DNA of 64,000 nt from contig NZ_JABJWH010000006.1 of the NCBI RefSeq assembly GCF_015265435.1, forward strand, positions 1 through 64,000, written 5' to 3'. Source of the stretch: Alloalcanivorax profundimaris. GTDB lineage: Bacteria > Pseudomonadota > Gammaproteobacteria > Pseudomonadales > Alcanivoracaceae. Under the pieces are notes generated by a model, which was not told the origin of the DNA, ran no database searches, and saw only the letters and a list, made by a program, of their open reading frames with translations. Both the position numbers and the translations under genes were made by a program. Positions 28,731-40,133 of the stretch are shown here, piece after piece. Numbering within the stretch: position 1 is the stretch's first letter; every line of letters starts with the position of its first letter.

Positions 28731-29204
28731 TCAGGATGCCAGACGGATTTCCGCCTCCGACTCCACCGCCGTCTGATACAGATGGTGGCTGCCCCTGGCG
28801 TGGCGCAGATCGTCGCGGTAATCGTCGTCGTTGAACAGGTTGGCCAGGTGGCTGAGGGTCTTGAGATGCTGTTCCGGGTTTTGTTCGGGCACCAGGAGCA
28901 CGAACACCAGGTCCACCGGCCGGCCGTCCACGGCGTCGAAATCCACCGGTTCCGCCAGTTTCAGCAGCAGCCCCACGGCGGCGTCGCAATGACCCAGCCG
29001 GCAATGGGGGATGGCGATGCCTTCGCCGATGCCGGTGGAGCCCAGTTTCTCCCGGGCCACCAGAGCGTCGAAGACTTCCTGCTCGTTGAGACCGCCACAG
29101 CTGGCCGCGGCCAGCTGGGCGATCTGATCGAGCAACCGTTTTTTGCTGGTGACCGTCACTTCGTCGTAGGTGCGGTCCTCGGTGAGCAGTTCACGTACTC
29201 GCAT
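28731..29204 (-). CDS. ptsN: Nitrogen-PTS enzyme IIA (EIIANtr)
   Basis: 157-residue EIIA mannitol/fructose-type domain with the phosphorylation site His67 in A-I-P-H-C-R. Known relatives control K+ uptake, sigma-54-linked and envelope functions rather than sugar transport. It lies 22 bases after hpf and 18 before rapZ. The two extra-long loops seen in fructose EIIAs are absent. Confidence 0.94.
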   Translation of the reverse strand: MRVRELLTEDRTYDEVTVTSKKRLLDQIAQLAAASCGGLNEQEVFDALVAREKLGSTGIGEGIAIPHCRLGHCDAAVGLLLKLAEPVDFDAVDGRPVDLVFVLLVPEQNPEQHLKTLSHLANLFNDDDYRDDLRHARGSHHLYQTAVESEAEIRLAS

Positions 29205-29226
29205 AGTCAGGGTCTGTCGGTCGGAC

Positions 29227-29526
29227 CTAGTGGCCGTGCTTACGGTCCACGGTCTTTTCCTTGTGTTTGAGGATTTGCCGGTCCAGCTTGCTGGTCAGGG
29301 CGTCAATGGCCGCGTACATATCGTCCGCGTGGGCGGTGGCGAACAGGTCGGCACCGGAAATATGGATGGTGGATTCCGCCTTGTGGGACTTGGGCTCCGG
29401 AGACAGGATCACCTGGATGCTGGTGATCTGGTCGGAGTGGCGTTCCAGTTTGGAGAATTTCTCATCCACGTAATCACGCAGGGCGTCGGTGATGTCCAGG
29501 TGGTGGCCACTGAGATTGATTTGCAT
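29227..29526 (-). CDS. hpf: Ribosome hibernation promoting factor, short form
   Basis: 99-residue HPF/YfiA-fold protein starting MQINLSGHHLDITDALRDYV. It lacks the long-HPF C-terminal dimerisation domain, so it should need RMF for 100S dimers as in E. coli. It lies 45 bases after rpoN, the usual place; an AGGAG-type site precedes the ATG. Confidence 0.94.
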   Translation of the reverse strand: MQINLSGHHLDITDALRDYVDEKFSKLERHSDQITSIQVILSPEPKSHKAESTIHISGADLFATAHADDMYAAIDALTSKLDRQILKHKEKTVDRKHGH

Positions 29527-29571
29527 AGCTGGCTCCTTCTCTCTATTGAAAGAGATGTCCTTTTTTACCGT

Positions 29572-31026
29572 TCAAACCAGCCGCTTGCGCGAACTGGAGG
29601 ACGGGATTCGCATCGCCTCGCGGTACTTGGCGACGGTGCGGCGCGCCACCTTGATGCCCTGGTCGTTGAGCAGGTTCGCCAGCTTGTTGTCGCTGAGCGG
29701 CTTGCGAGGGTTCTCGGCGGCGACCAGCTTCTTAATGATGGCACGAATGGCGGTGGAGGAACACTCACCGCCGCCGTCGGTATCCACATGGCTGGAGAAG
29801 AAGTACTTGAGCTCGAACACCCCCCGTGGCGTGAGCATGAACTTCTGGTTGGTGACCCGGCTGATGGTGGATTCGTGCATCTCCACCGCCTCGGCGATGT
29901 CGGCCAGCACCAGGGGCTTCATGGCCTCCTCGCCGTAGTTGAAGAAGTCCTGCTGCACCTCGACGATGCGGCTGGCCACCTTGAGCAGGGTGTCGTTGCG
30001 GCTCTGCAGGCTCTTCAGGAACCATTTGGCCTCCTGCATGCAGTTACGCAGGTACTGGCCGTCCTCGCCGCCCACCTGGCGGGCCATGTGGGCGTATTGG
30101 GCGTGCAGGTTGACCTTGGGCAGCACTTCCTCGTTGAGCTCCACCCGCCAGCCGCCACGGTGGGCGCGCACCACCACGTCGGGCACCGCGTAGTCCACGT
30201 CCTCGCCGCCGATCTGCTGGCCCGGGGCCGGGTCCAGGGTGCGCAGCAGCGCCAGGGCCTCCACCAGGTCCGCCTCGCCCACGCCCAGGGCCCGGCGCAG
30301 GCCGGCGTAGTCGTGTTTCTCCAGAAACTCCTGGTGCTCGAGAATGGCGCCGGCGGTGTCCAGGTGGGCGGTGTCGGCGGGCAGCTGGGCGAGCTGCACG
30401 CCCAGGCACTCGGCCAGGTCGCGGCTGGCCACGCCCACCGGATCGAACTGCTGCAGCCGGTGCAGCACCGCCAGGATCTCGTCTTCTTCCACCGGGTCGT
30501 CCGGGTCGGCGATCTGTGCCTCGGCGGTGGCCAGCAGGTCGTCCAGGGGCACGGTGACGTAGCCGCGCTCGTCCAGGGCTTCCAGAATGATCTGGGCGAT
30601 CACCCGGTCGCGGCCGCTCATGGGGGTCAGGTTGAGCTGCCATTCCAGGTGTTCCAGCAGGGTCACCGGGTTGGCGTGGCGCTGCTGCCAGGCATCGGCG
30701 TCGTCGCCTTCACCGGCGCCGCCGGCGCTGCTCTGGCCCACGTAGAGGTCGTCCCAGTCGCTGTCGGTTTCCACCGGACCCTCGACCAGATCGTCCAGGG
30801 CGTCGTCGCGCTCCAGCTCCATGTCGCCGTCGGCGTCGCCTTCCGGCTCGTCGGCGGAAAAGTCCTCGGCGCCGTCCTCCAGCTCCAGCAGGGGGTTGTT
30901 TTCCACCGCCTGCTGGATCTCCATGCGCAGGTCCAGCGTCGACAGCTGCAGCAGGCGGATCGCCTGTTGCAGCTGGGGCGTCATGGTGAGCTGCTGCCCG
31001 ATTTGGAGTTGTAGGGTGGGTTTCAT
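29572..31026 (-). CDS. rpoN: RNA polymerase sigma-54 factor
   Basis: 484 residues. The Gln/Leu-rich region I starts LQLQIGQQLTMTPQLQQAI, an acidic region II follows (about 50-115), and then come the core-binding domain, the HTH (about 370-400) and the RpoN box A-R-R-T-V-A-K-Y-R near 465-475. It serves promoters of the -24/-12 type with AAA+ activators. It lies 123 bases after lptB, so it may have its own promoter as well as read-through. Confidence 0.97.
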   Translation of the reverse strand: MKPTLQLQIGQQLTMTPQLQQAIRLLQLSTLDLRMEIQQAVENNPLLELEDGAEDFSADEPEGDADGDMELERDDALDDLVEGPVETDSDWDDLYVGQSSAGGAGEGDDADAWQQRHANPVTLLEHLEWQLNLTPMSGRDRVIAQIILEALDERGYVTVPLDDLLATAEAQIADPDDPVEEDEILAVLHRLQQFDPVGVASRDLAECLGVQLAQLPADTAHLDTAGAILEHQEFLEKHDYAGLRRALGVGEADLVEALALLRTLDPAPGQQIGGEDVDYAVPDVVVRAHRGGWRVELNEEVLPKVNLHAQYAHMARQVGGEDGQYLRNCMQEAKWFLKSLQSRNDTLLKVASRIVEVQQDFFNYGEEAMKPLVLADIAEAVEMHESTISRVTNQKFMLTPRGVFELKYFFSSHVDTDGGGECSSTAIRAIIKKLVAAENPRKPLSDNKLANLLNDQGIKVARRTVAKYREAMRIPSSSSRKRLV

Positions 31027-31149
31027 GCTGCCTGTGAGGTCGTTGTTCTCCCGAAGTCCGGCAGCATAGCAGCATCAAATTGAATTAAGCAATAATCATG
31101 CCAGGTATTGCGTTTTGCGGGGGGAAGGTGTAGGGCGGGCCGCCGGGTC

Positions 31150-31875
31150 TCAGAGGCGGAAATCCGCCCCCAGATAGACGTCCCGCACCTGCTGGTTGCC
31201 CAGGATGGTGGACGAATCGCCGTCGGCGATGATGTGGCCGGTACTGACAATATAGGCCGTGTCGCAGATGTCCAGGGTTTCCCGCACATTGTGGTCGGTG
31301 ATCAGCACGCCGATGCCGCGATCCTTGAGGTGGCGGATGATGCCCTTGATGTCGTTCACGGAGATCGGGTCCACGCCGGCGAAGGGTTCGTCCAGCAGGA
31401 TGAAGTCCGGGTCCGTGGCCAGGCCCCGGGCGATTTCCGCGCGCCGCCGCTCGCCGCCGGACAGGCTCATGCCCATGGAATCGCGGATGTGGTCGATGTG
31501 GAATTCGTGGAGCAGATTCTCCAGGCGTTCCTGGCGTTCCTGCTTGGACAGGTTCTTGCGGGTTTCCAGGATCGCCATGATGTTCTGCTCCACGGTCAGG
31601 CGGCGGAAGATGCTCGCCTCCTGGGGCAGGTAGCCGATGCCGCGCTGGGCGCGGCCGTGCATGGGCAGGTGGGTGATGTCGTTGCCGTTGATCTCGATGC
31701 GGCCGGCGTCGGCGGCCACCAGGCCCACGATCATGTAGAAGCAGGTGGTCTTGCCGGCGCCGTTGGGGCCCAGCAGGCCGACGATCTGGCCGGCTTCCAC
31801 TTCCAGGGATACGTCCTCGATGACGCGGGTGTTCTTGTAGCTCTTGGCCAGGTTATGGGCGCTCAGGTGTGCCAT
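31150..31875 (-). CDS. lptB: LPS export ABC transporter ATP-binding protein LptB
   Basis: 241-residue ATPase that with LptFG extracts LPS from the inner membrane. Walker [10 protein letters not shown] at about 38-46, signature L-S-G-G-E-R-R-R at about 139, Walker B F-I-L-L-D-E-P. It follows lptA with no gap. LptF and LptG genes are not in the window. Confidence 0.97.
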   Translation of the reverse strand: MAHLSAHNLAKSYKNTRVIEDVSLEVEAGQIVGLLGPNGAGKTTCFYMIVGLVAADAGRIEINGNDITHLPMHGRAQRGIGYLPQEASIFRRLTVEQNIMAILETRKNLSKQERQERLENLLHEFHIDHIRDSMGMSLSGGERRRAEIARGLATDPDFILLDEPFAGVDPISVNDIKGIIRHLKDRGIGVLITDHNVRETLDICDTAYIVSTGHIIADGDSSTILGNQQVRDVYLGADFRL

Positions 31876-32466
31876 TCAGGGGGTCTCCGCCTGGTCCTCG
31901 TTGCCGCCGCCGTCGTCGGCGCCGTTGTTGGCCGGTGCGCCGTCGTCGCCGGCTTTCTCGGTGTTCTTGGCCGGGATCACCAGGCGCACGCGCTTGTCGC
32001 CTTCGCTGCTGGCGTCCACCCGGCGGGAATCCAGGTTGTATTCCACCCGGGCCCCTTCGAAGGTGTTGCCCTGGTGGTCCACATGGGCGTCGCCGGTGAG
32101 CACCAGGCGCCGGGTGCTCAGGTCGTAGACCAGATTGCTGGCCCGGGCGCTCAGTTCCTTGCCTTCCTCCATGCGCACCGGGTTGCCGGTGGCCTCGACG
32201 CGCACCAGTTCGTTGTTCTCGGTGAACAGGCGGATCACGTCCGCGTACAGGTGGCGGTTGCCCTGGATCATTTCCGCGTTGCCCCGGTACACTCCGGTGC
32301 CGGCGCTTTGCTCGAAGGTGGCGCTGTCGGCGCTCACTTCCACCGGCTGGCCGCCGGGCGGCTGGGCGGCGCCGGCCAGGCCGGTGAGCAGCAGGCCAAG
32401 TGCCAGGCCAAGTACCGGATTAAGTACCAGGCCCGGCCGGCGCGGATCAATTACCTGTGAATTCAC
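31876..32466 (-). CDS. lptA: LPS transport periplasmic protein LptA
   Basis: 196-residue OstA-fold protein bridging LptC and LptD. A signal peptide (about 1-33, ending G-A-A) is followed by the beta-jellyroll repeats V-E-V-S-A-D-S-A-T-F and Y-R-G-N-A. The last 30 residues are a disordered acidic tail. Start is GTG at 32466 with AAGGAG six bases before it, overlapping the end of lptC by 20 bases. Confidence 0.92.
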   Translation of the reverse strand: MNSQVIDPRRPGLVLNPVLGLALGLLLTGLAGAAQPPGGQPVEVSADSATFEQSAGTGVYRGNAEMIQGNRHLYADVIRLFTENNELVRVEATGNPVRMEEGKELSARASNLVYDLSTRRLVLTGDAHVDHQGNTFEGARVEYNLDSRRVDASSEGDKRVRLVIPAKNTEKAGDDGAPANNGADDGGGNEDQAETP

Positions 32467-32998
32467 TTACCACTCCTTGCTCGAGGGTCATTTCGCCACT
32501 GGTCAGGTCGGCGTCCATGCGCCCGGCCCGGGTGCTGCCGTCCCGGTGGCGCAGGGTCAGGTCGCCGGGGGCGCTCACCCTGTTGGCTTTGTTCAGATAG
32601 CGCAGTTCACCGGTGGTGAGGTCGACGCCGTTGGTTTCGCTGTGCGCCTCCACCTGGTCCAGAAAGACGATGACGTCGCCATTGTCGCGCACTTCACCAC
32701 GCCGGGAGCGGATGGTCCAGACGCCGTTCTCGTTTTCCATGCGCAGGTCCGGCGCGGTGAGTTCGGTGAGCGCCTGGCGCTGATACTGCTCCAGATGATC
32801 GGCCTTGAGGTCATACTGCACCTGGCCGGTTTCCGGGTCGTAGGCCTTGGCGGTGATGTCGTCGGCGATGATCAGCGGCGCGTTGAGGAAGGCCTCGCGG
32901 TCCTCCTCCAGGGGGTTTTCCCACTCGTGCAGGGTCATCAGCACGATCATGCCGAGCAGGATGATGCCGGAGGCGCTGAGCAGGCCCTGACGTTTCAT
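32447..32998 (-). CDS. lptC: LPS export protein LptC
   Basis: 183 residues with one N-terminal membrane helix (about 6-22) and a periplasmic OstA-like domain (T-A-K-A-Y-D-P-E-T-G, G-R-M-D-A-D-L-T-S-G-E-M). It docks on LptB2FG and passes LPS to LptA. The ATG at 32998 overlaps the kdsC stop by four bases; the frame is open further upstream but only as an antiparallel reading of kdsC. Confidence 0.92.
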   Translation of the reverse strand: MKRQGLLSASGIILLGMIVLMTLHEWENPLEEDREAFLNAPLIIADDITAKAYDPETGQVQYDLKADHLEQYQRQALTELTAPDLRMENENGVWTIRSRRGEVRDNGDVIVFLDQVEAHSETNGVDLTTGELRYLNKANRVSAPGDLTLRHRDGSTRAGRMDADLTSGEMTLEQGVVSEFTGN

Positions 32999-33498
32999 CG
33001 CGCCTCCCGCAGGGCGATCAGGGCGTCGCAGATCTCGCGCACCGCGCCCTCGCCGCCCCGGGCGGCGGTGACATGGTCGGCGGCGTCCCGGGCGCAGGCG
33101 TGGGCATTGGCCGGCGCGAAGGCGATTTGAGCCCACTGCAGGGCGCCCACGTCGGGCTCGTCGTCACCGGCGTAGCCTGTTTCCCGGGCCGTGAAACCCA
33201 GGGTGGCGGCCAGGTCGGCGAGCGCGTCCGCTTTGTCCTCGCGGCCCTGGATCACGTGTTCAATGCCCAGATCCCGGGCGCGGCGCGCCACCATGGGGGT
33301 ATCGCGGCCGGTGATGATGGCCAGGGTGACGCCGGTGGCGGCCAGTTTCTTGAGGCCATGGCCGTCCAGGGTGTTGAACACCTTGAGCGTCTCGCCCTCC
33401 GGGCCGAAATAAAGGCGGCCGTCGGTCATCACGCCGTCCACGTCGAAGGCCATCAGGCGCAGGGCGCGGGCGTCGCCGGCGGAAATCGGCAAGCTCAT
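32995..33498 (-). CDS. kdsC: 3-deoxy-D-manno-octulosonate 8-phosphate phosphatase
   Basis: 167-residue HAD phosphatase that makes Kdo from Kdo-8-P. The nucleophile Asp lies in F-D-V-D-G-V-M-T-D-G near residue 19; the later motifs are I-I-T-G-R and G-D-D-E-P-D. The ATG at 33498 shares a base with the kdsD stop (TGATG); a GTG one codon earlier is less likely. Capless C-type HAD length is normal, consistent with a tetramer. Confidence 0.95.
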   Translation of the reverse strand: MSLPISAGDARALRLMAFDVDGVMTDGRLYFGPEGETLKVFNTLDGHGLKKLAATGVTLAIITGRDTPMVARRARDLGIEHVIQGREDKADALADLAATLGFTARETGYAGDDEPDVGALQWAQIAFAPANAHACARDAADHVTAARGGEGAVREICDALIALREAR

Positions 33499-34466
33499 CA
33501 CATCACCCCGGCGCGCAGCAGATCCTGGGTGTTGAGCGCGCCCAGCGGGCGGCGCTCGGCGTCACAGACGATCAGGCCGTTGATCTTGCGGGTTTCCATG
33601 ATCTTCAGCGCCTCGGCGGCCAGCTGGCCCGGGGCCATGGTCACCGGATGGGTGGACATCACCTCGGCGATGCCGGCCTGGCGGATGTCCAGGCCTTTTT
33701 CCAGGGTGCGGCGCAGGTCGCCGTCGGTGAACAGCCCCACCAGCAGACCGGCGTCGTCCACCACCGTGGTCATGCCCTGGCCCTTGCGGGTCATCTCCAG
33801 CAGGGCCTCGGAGAGGCTGGCGTCCCGGCGCACCCGGGGCAGCCGCTCGTCGGTGTGCATGATGTCGTCCACCTTGAGCAGCAGGCGCCGGCCCAGGCTG
33901 CCGCCGGGGTGGCTGAGAGCGAAGTCCTCGGCGGTGAAGCCGCGCGCCTCCAGCAGGGCGATGGCCAGGGCGTCGCCCATGGCCAGGGTGGCGGTGGTGG
34001 ACGAGGTGGGCGCCAGATTGTGCGGGCAGGCCTCTTCTTCCACGGCCACGTCCAGGTGCACGTCGGACAGCCGCGCCAGGGACGAATCCGGTCGGCCGGT
34101 CATGCTGATCAGGCCGGTGCCCTTGCGTTTGATCACCGGGATGATGGTGAGGATCTCGCCGGTTTCACCGGAGTTGGACAGGGCCAGCACCTCGTCGTCA
34201 CTGGTGATCATGCCCAGGTCGCCGTGGGAGGCCTCGCCGGGGTGCACGAAGAAGGCCGGGGTGCCGGTGCTGGCCAGGGTGGCGGCCACCTTGCTGCCAA
34301 TATGACCGCTTTTGCCCATGCCGGTGACAATCACCCGGCCACGGCAGTGGAGAATGCGGTCGCAGGCCCGCTCGAAATCGTCGCTGACGCGCTCACTCAA
34401 CGCCGCCACGGCGCGGGCTTCCTCGTCCAGCACGCGGCGGGCGGTGGCGATATGCTTGTTGCTCAT
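33498..34466 (-). CDS. kdsD: Arabinose-5-phosphate isomerase KdsD
   Basis: 322 residues. The SIS sugar-isomerase domain (about 35-190) has G-M-G-K-S-G-H-I and S-N-S-G-E-T, followed by two CBS domains. It turns ribulose-5-P into arabinose-5-P for Kdo. The ATG at 34466 is chosen because the preceding in-frame 59 codons cover the promoter region shared with mlaC. It is the first gene of the LPS cluster that runs to lptB. Confidence 0.95.
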   Translation of the reverse strand: MSNKHIATARRVLDEEARAVAALSERVSDDFERACDRILHCRGRVIVTGMGKSGHIGSKVAATLASTGTPAFFVHPGEASHGDLGMITSDDEVLALSNSGETGEILTIIPVIKRKGTGLISMTGRPDSSLARLSDVHLDVAVEEEACPHNLAPTSSTTATLAMGDALAIALLEARGFTAEDFALSHPGGSLGRRLLLKVDDIMHTDERLPRVRRDASLSEALLEMTRKGQGMTTVVDDAGLLVGLFTDGDLRRTLEKGLDIRQAGIAEVMSTHPVTMAPGQLAAEALKIMETRKINGLIVCDAERRPLGALNTQDLLRAGVM

Positions 34467-34675
34467 GGTGTCTCGTGTCTCCTCGCTGGCGGCGATTATA
34501 CACTGGCGGGCGGGCCGATGACTGCCCTCGGCTGAGATCGGACCACCTTCCGGGTGGCTGCGTTCCACGTGAACAAGGAACCCGTCGCGGCTACCGCACT
34601 CCAACGGTAAACGCCTGGACACTCCGGTGCGAAAGCCGTACAACCGGAGCCCACGACAACGACAGGGAGTGACGT

Positions 34676-35332
34676 ATGACCTTGCGACAACGCTTCACGG
34701 CCGTTCTGGCGCTGTGCCTGCTGGGCATGGCGGGCCTGGCCCAGGCCGCCCAGGACCCGCGCCAGCTGGTGCAGGACACGGTGGAACGCATGACCACCTT
34801 GATCGACGAAAACCGCGATCGCTTGAATCAGGATCCGGCTTACGCCCGTGAACTGGTACGTGAAGAACTGGTGCCGCTGGTGGATTTCAAGCGCATCACC
34901 CGCATGGTGATGGGCGATTACTTCGGCGACGCCAGCCGTGAGCAGAAGTACCGCTTCCTGGACGTGTTCAAGAACAGCCTGATCAACACCTACGCCTCCG
35001 GGGTGACCATGTACCAGGGGCAGAAAATCGAGGTGCTGCCGATGCGCGAGGAGGACCGCAAGGGCAACTACGCCCGGGTGCGCGTGCAGGGCACCACCGA
35101 GGACGGCAAGGTGATCCCGGTGTACTTCACGCTGTTCCAGGACGGTGATCAGTGGAAGGTGATCAATGTGTTCGTCAACGGCCTGGACCTGCGCGCCGTC
35201 TACCAGGCCCAGTTCGCCCAGTCCATGCAGCAGTACGGCGATATGGACCAGGCCATCGACAACTGGTCCGCCGAGAACGCCGACGTGGAGGAAAAAGTGA
35301 ACGTGGAGGGCGCGCCCCAGGGCGGCCAGTAA
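34676..35332 (+). CDS. mlaC: Phospholipid-binding protein MlaC
   Basis: 218-residue periplasmic protein with a signal peptide (1-24, ending A-Q-A). The body has the MlaC/Ttg2D pattern V-D-F-K-R-I-T-R-M-V-M-G and W-K-V-I-N-V-F-V-N-G. It ferries phospholipid between the outer-membrane MlaA complex and MlaFEDB. In relatives mlaF-mlaE-mlaD-mlaC-mlaB lie together here, divergent from kdsD; in this window only mlaC is present. A good GGGAG ribosome site stands before the ATG. Confidence 0.9.
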   Translation: MTLRQRFTAVLALCLLGMAGLAQAAQDPRQLVQDTVERMTTLIDENRDRLNQDPAYARELVREELVPLVDFKRITRMVMGDYFGDASREQKYRFLDVFKNSLINTYASGVTMYQGQKIEVLPMREEDRKGNYARVRVQGTTEDGKVIPVYFTLFQDGDQWKVINVFVNGLDLRAVYQAQFAQSMQQYGDMDQAIDNWSAENADVEEKVNVEGAPQGGQ

Positions 35333-35426
35333 CCGTTCCGCCGCGGGGCCGGTCGCCGCCGGCCCCGCATGACAAGCCCGCCGGCCCTCGCGTATCATTC
35401 GCCGTTCAGTGTTGTAAGGAGCGACC

Positions 35427-36972
<1,546 letters not shown>

Positions 36973-36990
36973 GAGCGTGAACACCTGAAC

Positions 36991-37644
36991 ATGGCTACCA
37001 CACCGCTGACCATCGCCCTGTCCAAGGGGCGCATCCTCAAGGACACGCTGCCTCTGCTCAAGGAGGCGGGCATCGAACTGCTGGAGGACCCGTCCGCCTC
37101 CCGCAAACTGATCTTCGACACCACCCGGGACGACGTGCGCATCATCGTGATCCGCGCCACCGACGTGCCGCCCTATGTGCAGCACGGCGGCGCCGACCTG
37201 GGGGTGGCCGGCAAGGACGTGCTCATGGAGCACGGCGCCGAGGGGCTGTTCGAGCCCCTGGATCTGGAAATCGCCCGCTGCAAGCTGATGGTGGCCGCGC
37301 TCAAGGACGCGCCGCCGGTAAGCGGCCGGGTGCGGGTGGCCACCAAGTTCGTCAACGTGGCGCGTTCCTACTTCGCCCGCCAGGGCAAGCAGGCCGAGAT
37401 CATCAAGCTGTACGGGGCCATGGAACTGGCGCCCCTGGTGGGTCTGGCGGACCGCATCGTGGACATCGTCGACACCGGCAACACCCTGCGCGCCAACGGC
37501 CTGGAGCCCACCGAGACCATCGCCGACGACATTTCCTCCCGGGTGGTGGTCAACCGGGCCAGCATGAAGACCCGTCACGCGGACATTCAGGGTATTCTGG
37601 ATAAACTGGAACAAGCGGTAGCGAAACGACGGACACCGGTATGA
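36991..37644 (+). CDS. hisG: ATP phosphoribosyltransferase, short form
   Basis: 217-residue catalytic subunit for the first step of histidine synthesis. It ends after the two-lobed catalytic domain ([14 protein letters not shown] near 165) and lacks the C-terminal regulatory domain of the 290-300-residue form. Short HisG works with the HisRS-like HisZ, which must be elsewhere. ATGA overlap with hisD. Confidence 0.95.
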   Translation: MATTPLTIALSKGRILKDTLPLLKEAGIELLEDPSASRKLIFDTTRDDVRIIVIRATDVPPYVQHGGADLGVAGKDVLMEHGAEGLFEPLDLEIARCKLMVAALKDAPPVSGRVRVATKFVNVARSYFARQGKQAEIIKLYGAMELAPLVGLADRIVDIVDTGNTLRANGLEPTETIADDISSRVVVNRASMKTRHADIQGILDKLEQAVAKRRTPV

Positions 37645-38939
37645 AAACGACCCGCCTCGACACCCGTGACAGCGATTTCATCGAACGCCTGAGCGCGCTC
37701 ACCGCCTGGAGCGAGGAGCGTGACGAGGAGGTGGGCGAGCGGGTGCGCGCCATTCTCCGTGACGTGGCCGGGCGCGGCGACGCCGCCGTGGTGGAGTACA
37801 CCAACCGCTTTGACCGCCGCGAGGCCGAATCCCTGGCCGATCTCACCGTGGAGCGCGACCAACTGGAAGCGGCCCTGGCGCGCCTGCCCGCCGAGCAGCG
37901 GGACGCCCTGCAGGCCGCCGCCGAGCGGGTGCGCGATTACCACGAACGCCAGAAGCAGGAGTCCTGGAGCTACCGGGATGCCCACGGCACCCTGTTGGGC
38001 CAGCAGGTCACCGCCCTGGATCGGGCCGGCATCTACGTGCCCGGCGGCAAGGCCGCCTACCCCAGCTCGGTGCTGATGAACGCCTTGCCCGCCCACGTGG
38101 CCGGGGTTGGCGAAATCGTCATGGTCAGCCCGGCGCCGGATGGCGAGCTGGACGACATGGTGCTGGCCGCCGCCGCCGTGGCCGGGGTGGAGCGTTTCTT
38201 CACCGTGGGCGGCGCCCAGGCGGTGGCGGCCCTCGCCTTTGGCACCGAATCGATTCCGGCGGTGGACAAGATCGTCGGCCCGGGCAACATCTATGTGGCC
38301 GAGGCCAAGCGTCAGGTGTTCGGCAAGGTGGGCATCGACATGATCGCCGGGCCCTCCGAGATTCTGGTGGTTTGCGATGGCCACACCGATCCCGACTGGA
38401 TCGCCATGGACCTGTTTTCCCAGGCGGAGCACGACGAGGAGGCCCAGGCCATCCTGGTCAGCCCGGACGCCGACTTCCTGGAGCGGGTGGCCGAGGCCAT
38501 GGAGCGCCTGGCGCCGACCCTGGAACGGGAGGCCATCATCCGCACGTCCATGGCCAACCGGGGCGCGCTGATCCTGGCCCGGGACCTGGACGACGCCTTC
38601 GAGGTGGTCAACCGCATCAGCCCGGAGCACCTGGAGCTGTCCATGGACGACGCCGGCCGCTGGGCGAAAAAAGTGCGCCACGCCGGCGCCATCTTCCTGG
38701 GTCGGCACACCCCGGAAGCCCTGGGCGATTACTGCGCCGGGCCCAACCATGTGCTGCCCACCAGCGCCACGGCGCGCTTTTCCTCGCCGCTGGGCGTCTA
38801 TGATTTCCAGAAGCGCAGTTCGCTGATCGGCTGTTCGCCGGAGGGCGCCAGCGCTCTGGCCGGGGTGGCGTCGGTGCTGGCCCGGGGCGAGCGGCTTACC
38901 GCCCACGCCCGCAGCGCGGAACTGCGCATCAAGAAATAA
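37641..38939 (+). CDS. hisD: Histidinol dehydrogenase
   Basis: 432-residue Zn2+/NAD+ enzyme for the last two oxidations to histidine. [12 protein letters not shown] and [11 protein letters not shown] are family signatures; the zinc ligands Gln/His (S-Q-A-E-H-D) and a C-terminal His are present. Translationally coupled to hisG. Confidence 0.97.
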   Translation: MKTTRLDTRDSDFIERLSALTAWSEERDEEVGERVRAILRDVAGRGDAAVVEYTNRFDRREAESLADLTVERDQLEAALARLPAEQRDALQAAAERVRDYHERQKQESWSYRDAHGTLLGQQVTALDRAGIYVPGGKAAYPSSVLMNALPAHVAGVGEIVMVSPAPDGELDDMVLAAAAVAGVERFFTVGGAQAVAALAFGTESIPAVDKIVGPGNIYVAEAKRQVFGKVGIDMIAGPSEILVVCDGHTDPDWIAMDLFSQAEHDEEAQAILVSPDADFLERVAEAMERLAPTLEREAIIRTSMANRGALILARDLDDAFEVVNRISPEHLELSMDDAGRWAKKVRHAGAIFLGRHTPEALGDYCAGPNHVLPTSATARFSSPLGVYDFQKRSSLIGCSPEGASALAGVASVLARGERLTAHARSAELRIKK

Positions 38940-38943
38940 ACCC

Positions 38944-38965
38944 GTAGGAGCGGCTCCGGCCGCGA
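38944..38965. repeat. REP-like element between hisD and hisC
   Basis: GTAGGAGCGGCTCCGGCCGC shape: a conserved GTAGGAGCG head and a short GCGGC/GCCGC hairpin. Related copies occur at 51178 and 63080. It lies in the 32-base gap between hisD and hisC, inside what should be one transcript, so it may affect message stability. Confidence 0.6.
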
Positions 38966-38971
38966 AAGATT

Positions 38972-40030
38972 ATGAGCAGATTCTGGAGCCCCTTCGTCCG
39001 CGACCTGGAACCCTACGTGCCCGGCGAGCAGCCGAAAATGGCACGGCTGGTGAAGCTCAACACCAACGAGCACCCTCTGGGCCCCTCGGCCAGGGTGATC
39101 GAGGCGATCCGCGCCGCCGCCGACGACCGGCTGCGTCTGTACCCGGACCCGGATGCCACCGAACTGAAGGACGCCATCGCCACCTATTACGGCGTGGACA
39201 CCGGCCAGGTGTTCGTCGGCAACGGCTCCGACGAGGTGCTGGCGCACATTTTCTTCGGCCTGTTCAAACAGGACCGGCCGCTGCTGTTCCCGGACATCAC
39301 CTACAGCTTCTATAAGGTCTACTGCGGGCTCTACGACATCGACTACCGGCCGGTGCCCCTGAACGACGATCTGGCCATCGACCCGGCGGACTATTCGGCG
39401 CCCAACGGTGGCATCATTTTCCCCAACCCCAACGCGCCCACCGGTCGTCCGCTGGCGCTGGACGCCATCGAGACGATTCTGCAAGGCAACCCGGATTCCG
39501 TGGTGGTGGTGGACGAAGCCTACGTGGACTTCGGTGGCGACACCGCCATCGCCCTGGTGAACCGCTACCCCAATCTGCTGGTCACCCAGACGCTCTCCAA
39601 ATCCCGCGCCCTGGCCGGCGTGCGCATCGGCTTCGCGGTGGGGGACGCCGCCCTGATCGAGGGCCTGGAGCGGATCAAGAACAGCTTCAATTCCTACCCC
39701 CTGGACCGCCTGGCCATCGCCGCCGGCAAGGCCGCCTTCGAGGACGACGACTGGTTCCAGCGTGGCCGCGAACTGGTGATCGAGGAACGGGAAACCCTGC
39801 GCCGTGCCCTGGAAGACCTGGGTTTCGAAGTGCTGCCCTCGGCGGCCAACTTCCTGTTCTGCCGCCACCCCGGACACGCCGGCGCCGACCTGGCCGCCGG
39901 CCTGCGCGAGCAGGGCATCATCGTGCGCCATTTCGGCAAACCGGAACGCATCCGCGACCATCTGCGCATCACCGTTGGCCGGCCGGATCAGAACCGGACG
40001 TTGCTGGAAGCCCTGCAACAGTTTCTTTAG
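38972..40030 (+). CDS. hisC: Histidinol-phosphate aminotransferase
   Basis: 352-residue fold-type I PLP enzyme. [10 protein letters not shown] near the start, [10 protein letters not shown] and the Schiff-base lysine in [12 protein letters not shown] are clear. It transfers amino nitrogen from glutamate to imidazole acetol phosphate. It is third in hisG-hisD-hisC; the rest of the pathway is elsewhere. Confidence 0.95.
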   Translation: MSRFWSPFVRDLEPYVPGEQPKMARLVKLNTNEHPLGPSARVIEAIRAAADDRLRLYPDPDATELKDAIATYYGVDTGQVFVGNGSDEVLAHIFFGLFKQDRPLLFPDITYSFYKVYCGLYDIDYRPVPLNDDLAIDPADYSAPNGGIIFPNPNAPTGRPLALDAIETILQGNPDSVVVVDEAYVDFGGDTAIALVNRYPNLLVTQTLSKSRALAGVRIGFAVGDAALIEGLERIKNSFNSYPLDRLAIAAGKAAFEDDDWFQRGRELVIEERETLRRALEDLGFEVLPSAANFLFCRHPGHAGADLAAGLREQGIIVRHFGKPERIRDHLRITVGRPDQNRTLLEALQQFL

Positions 40031-40133
40031 GCGGCGGCGACCCGCTGCCTCCCCGAGTGCTGTCTGGTCGGTGGTGGCGGTGGCCGGCATATTCTAGTCT
40101 CGGGTATCGATAACGTGACTCGGGATAACAATC

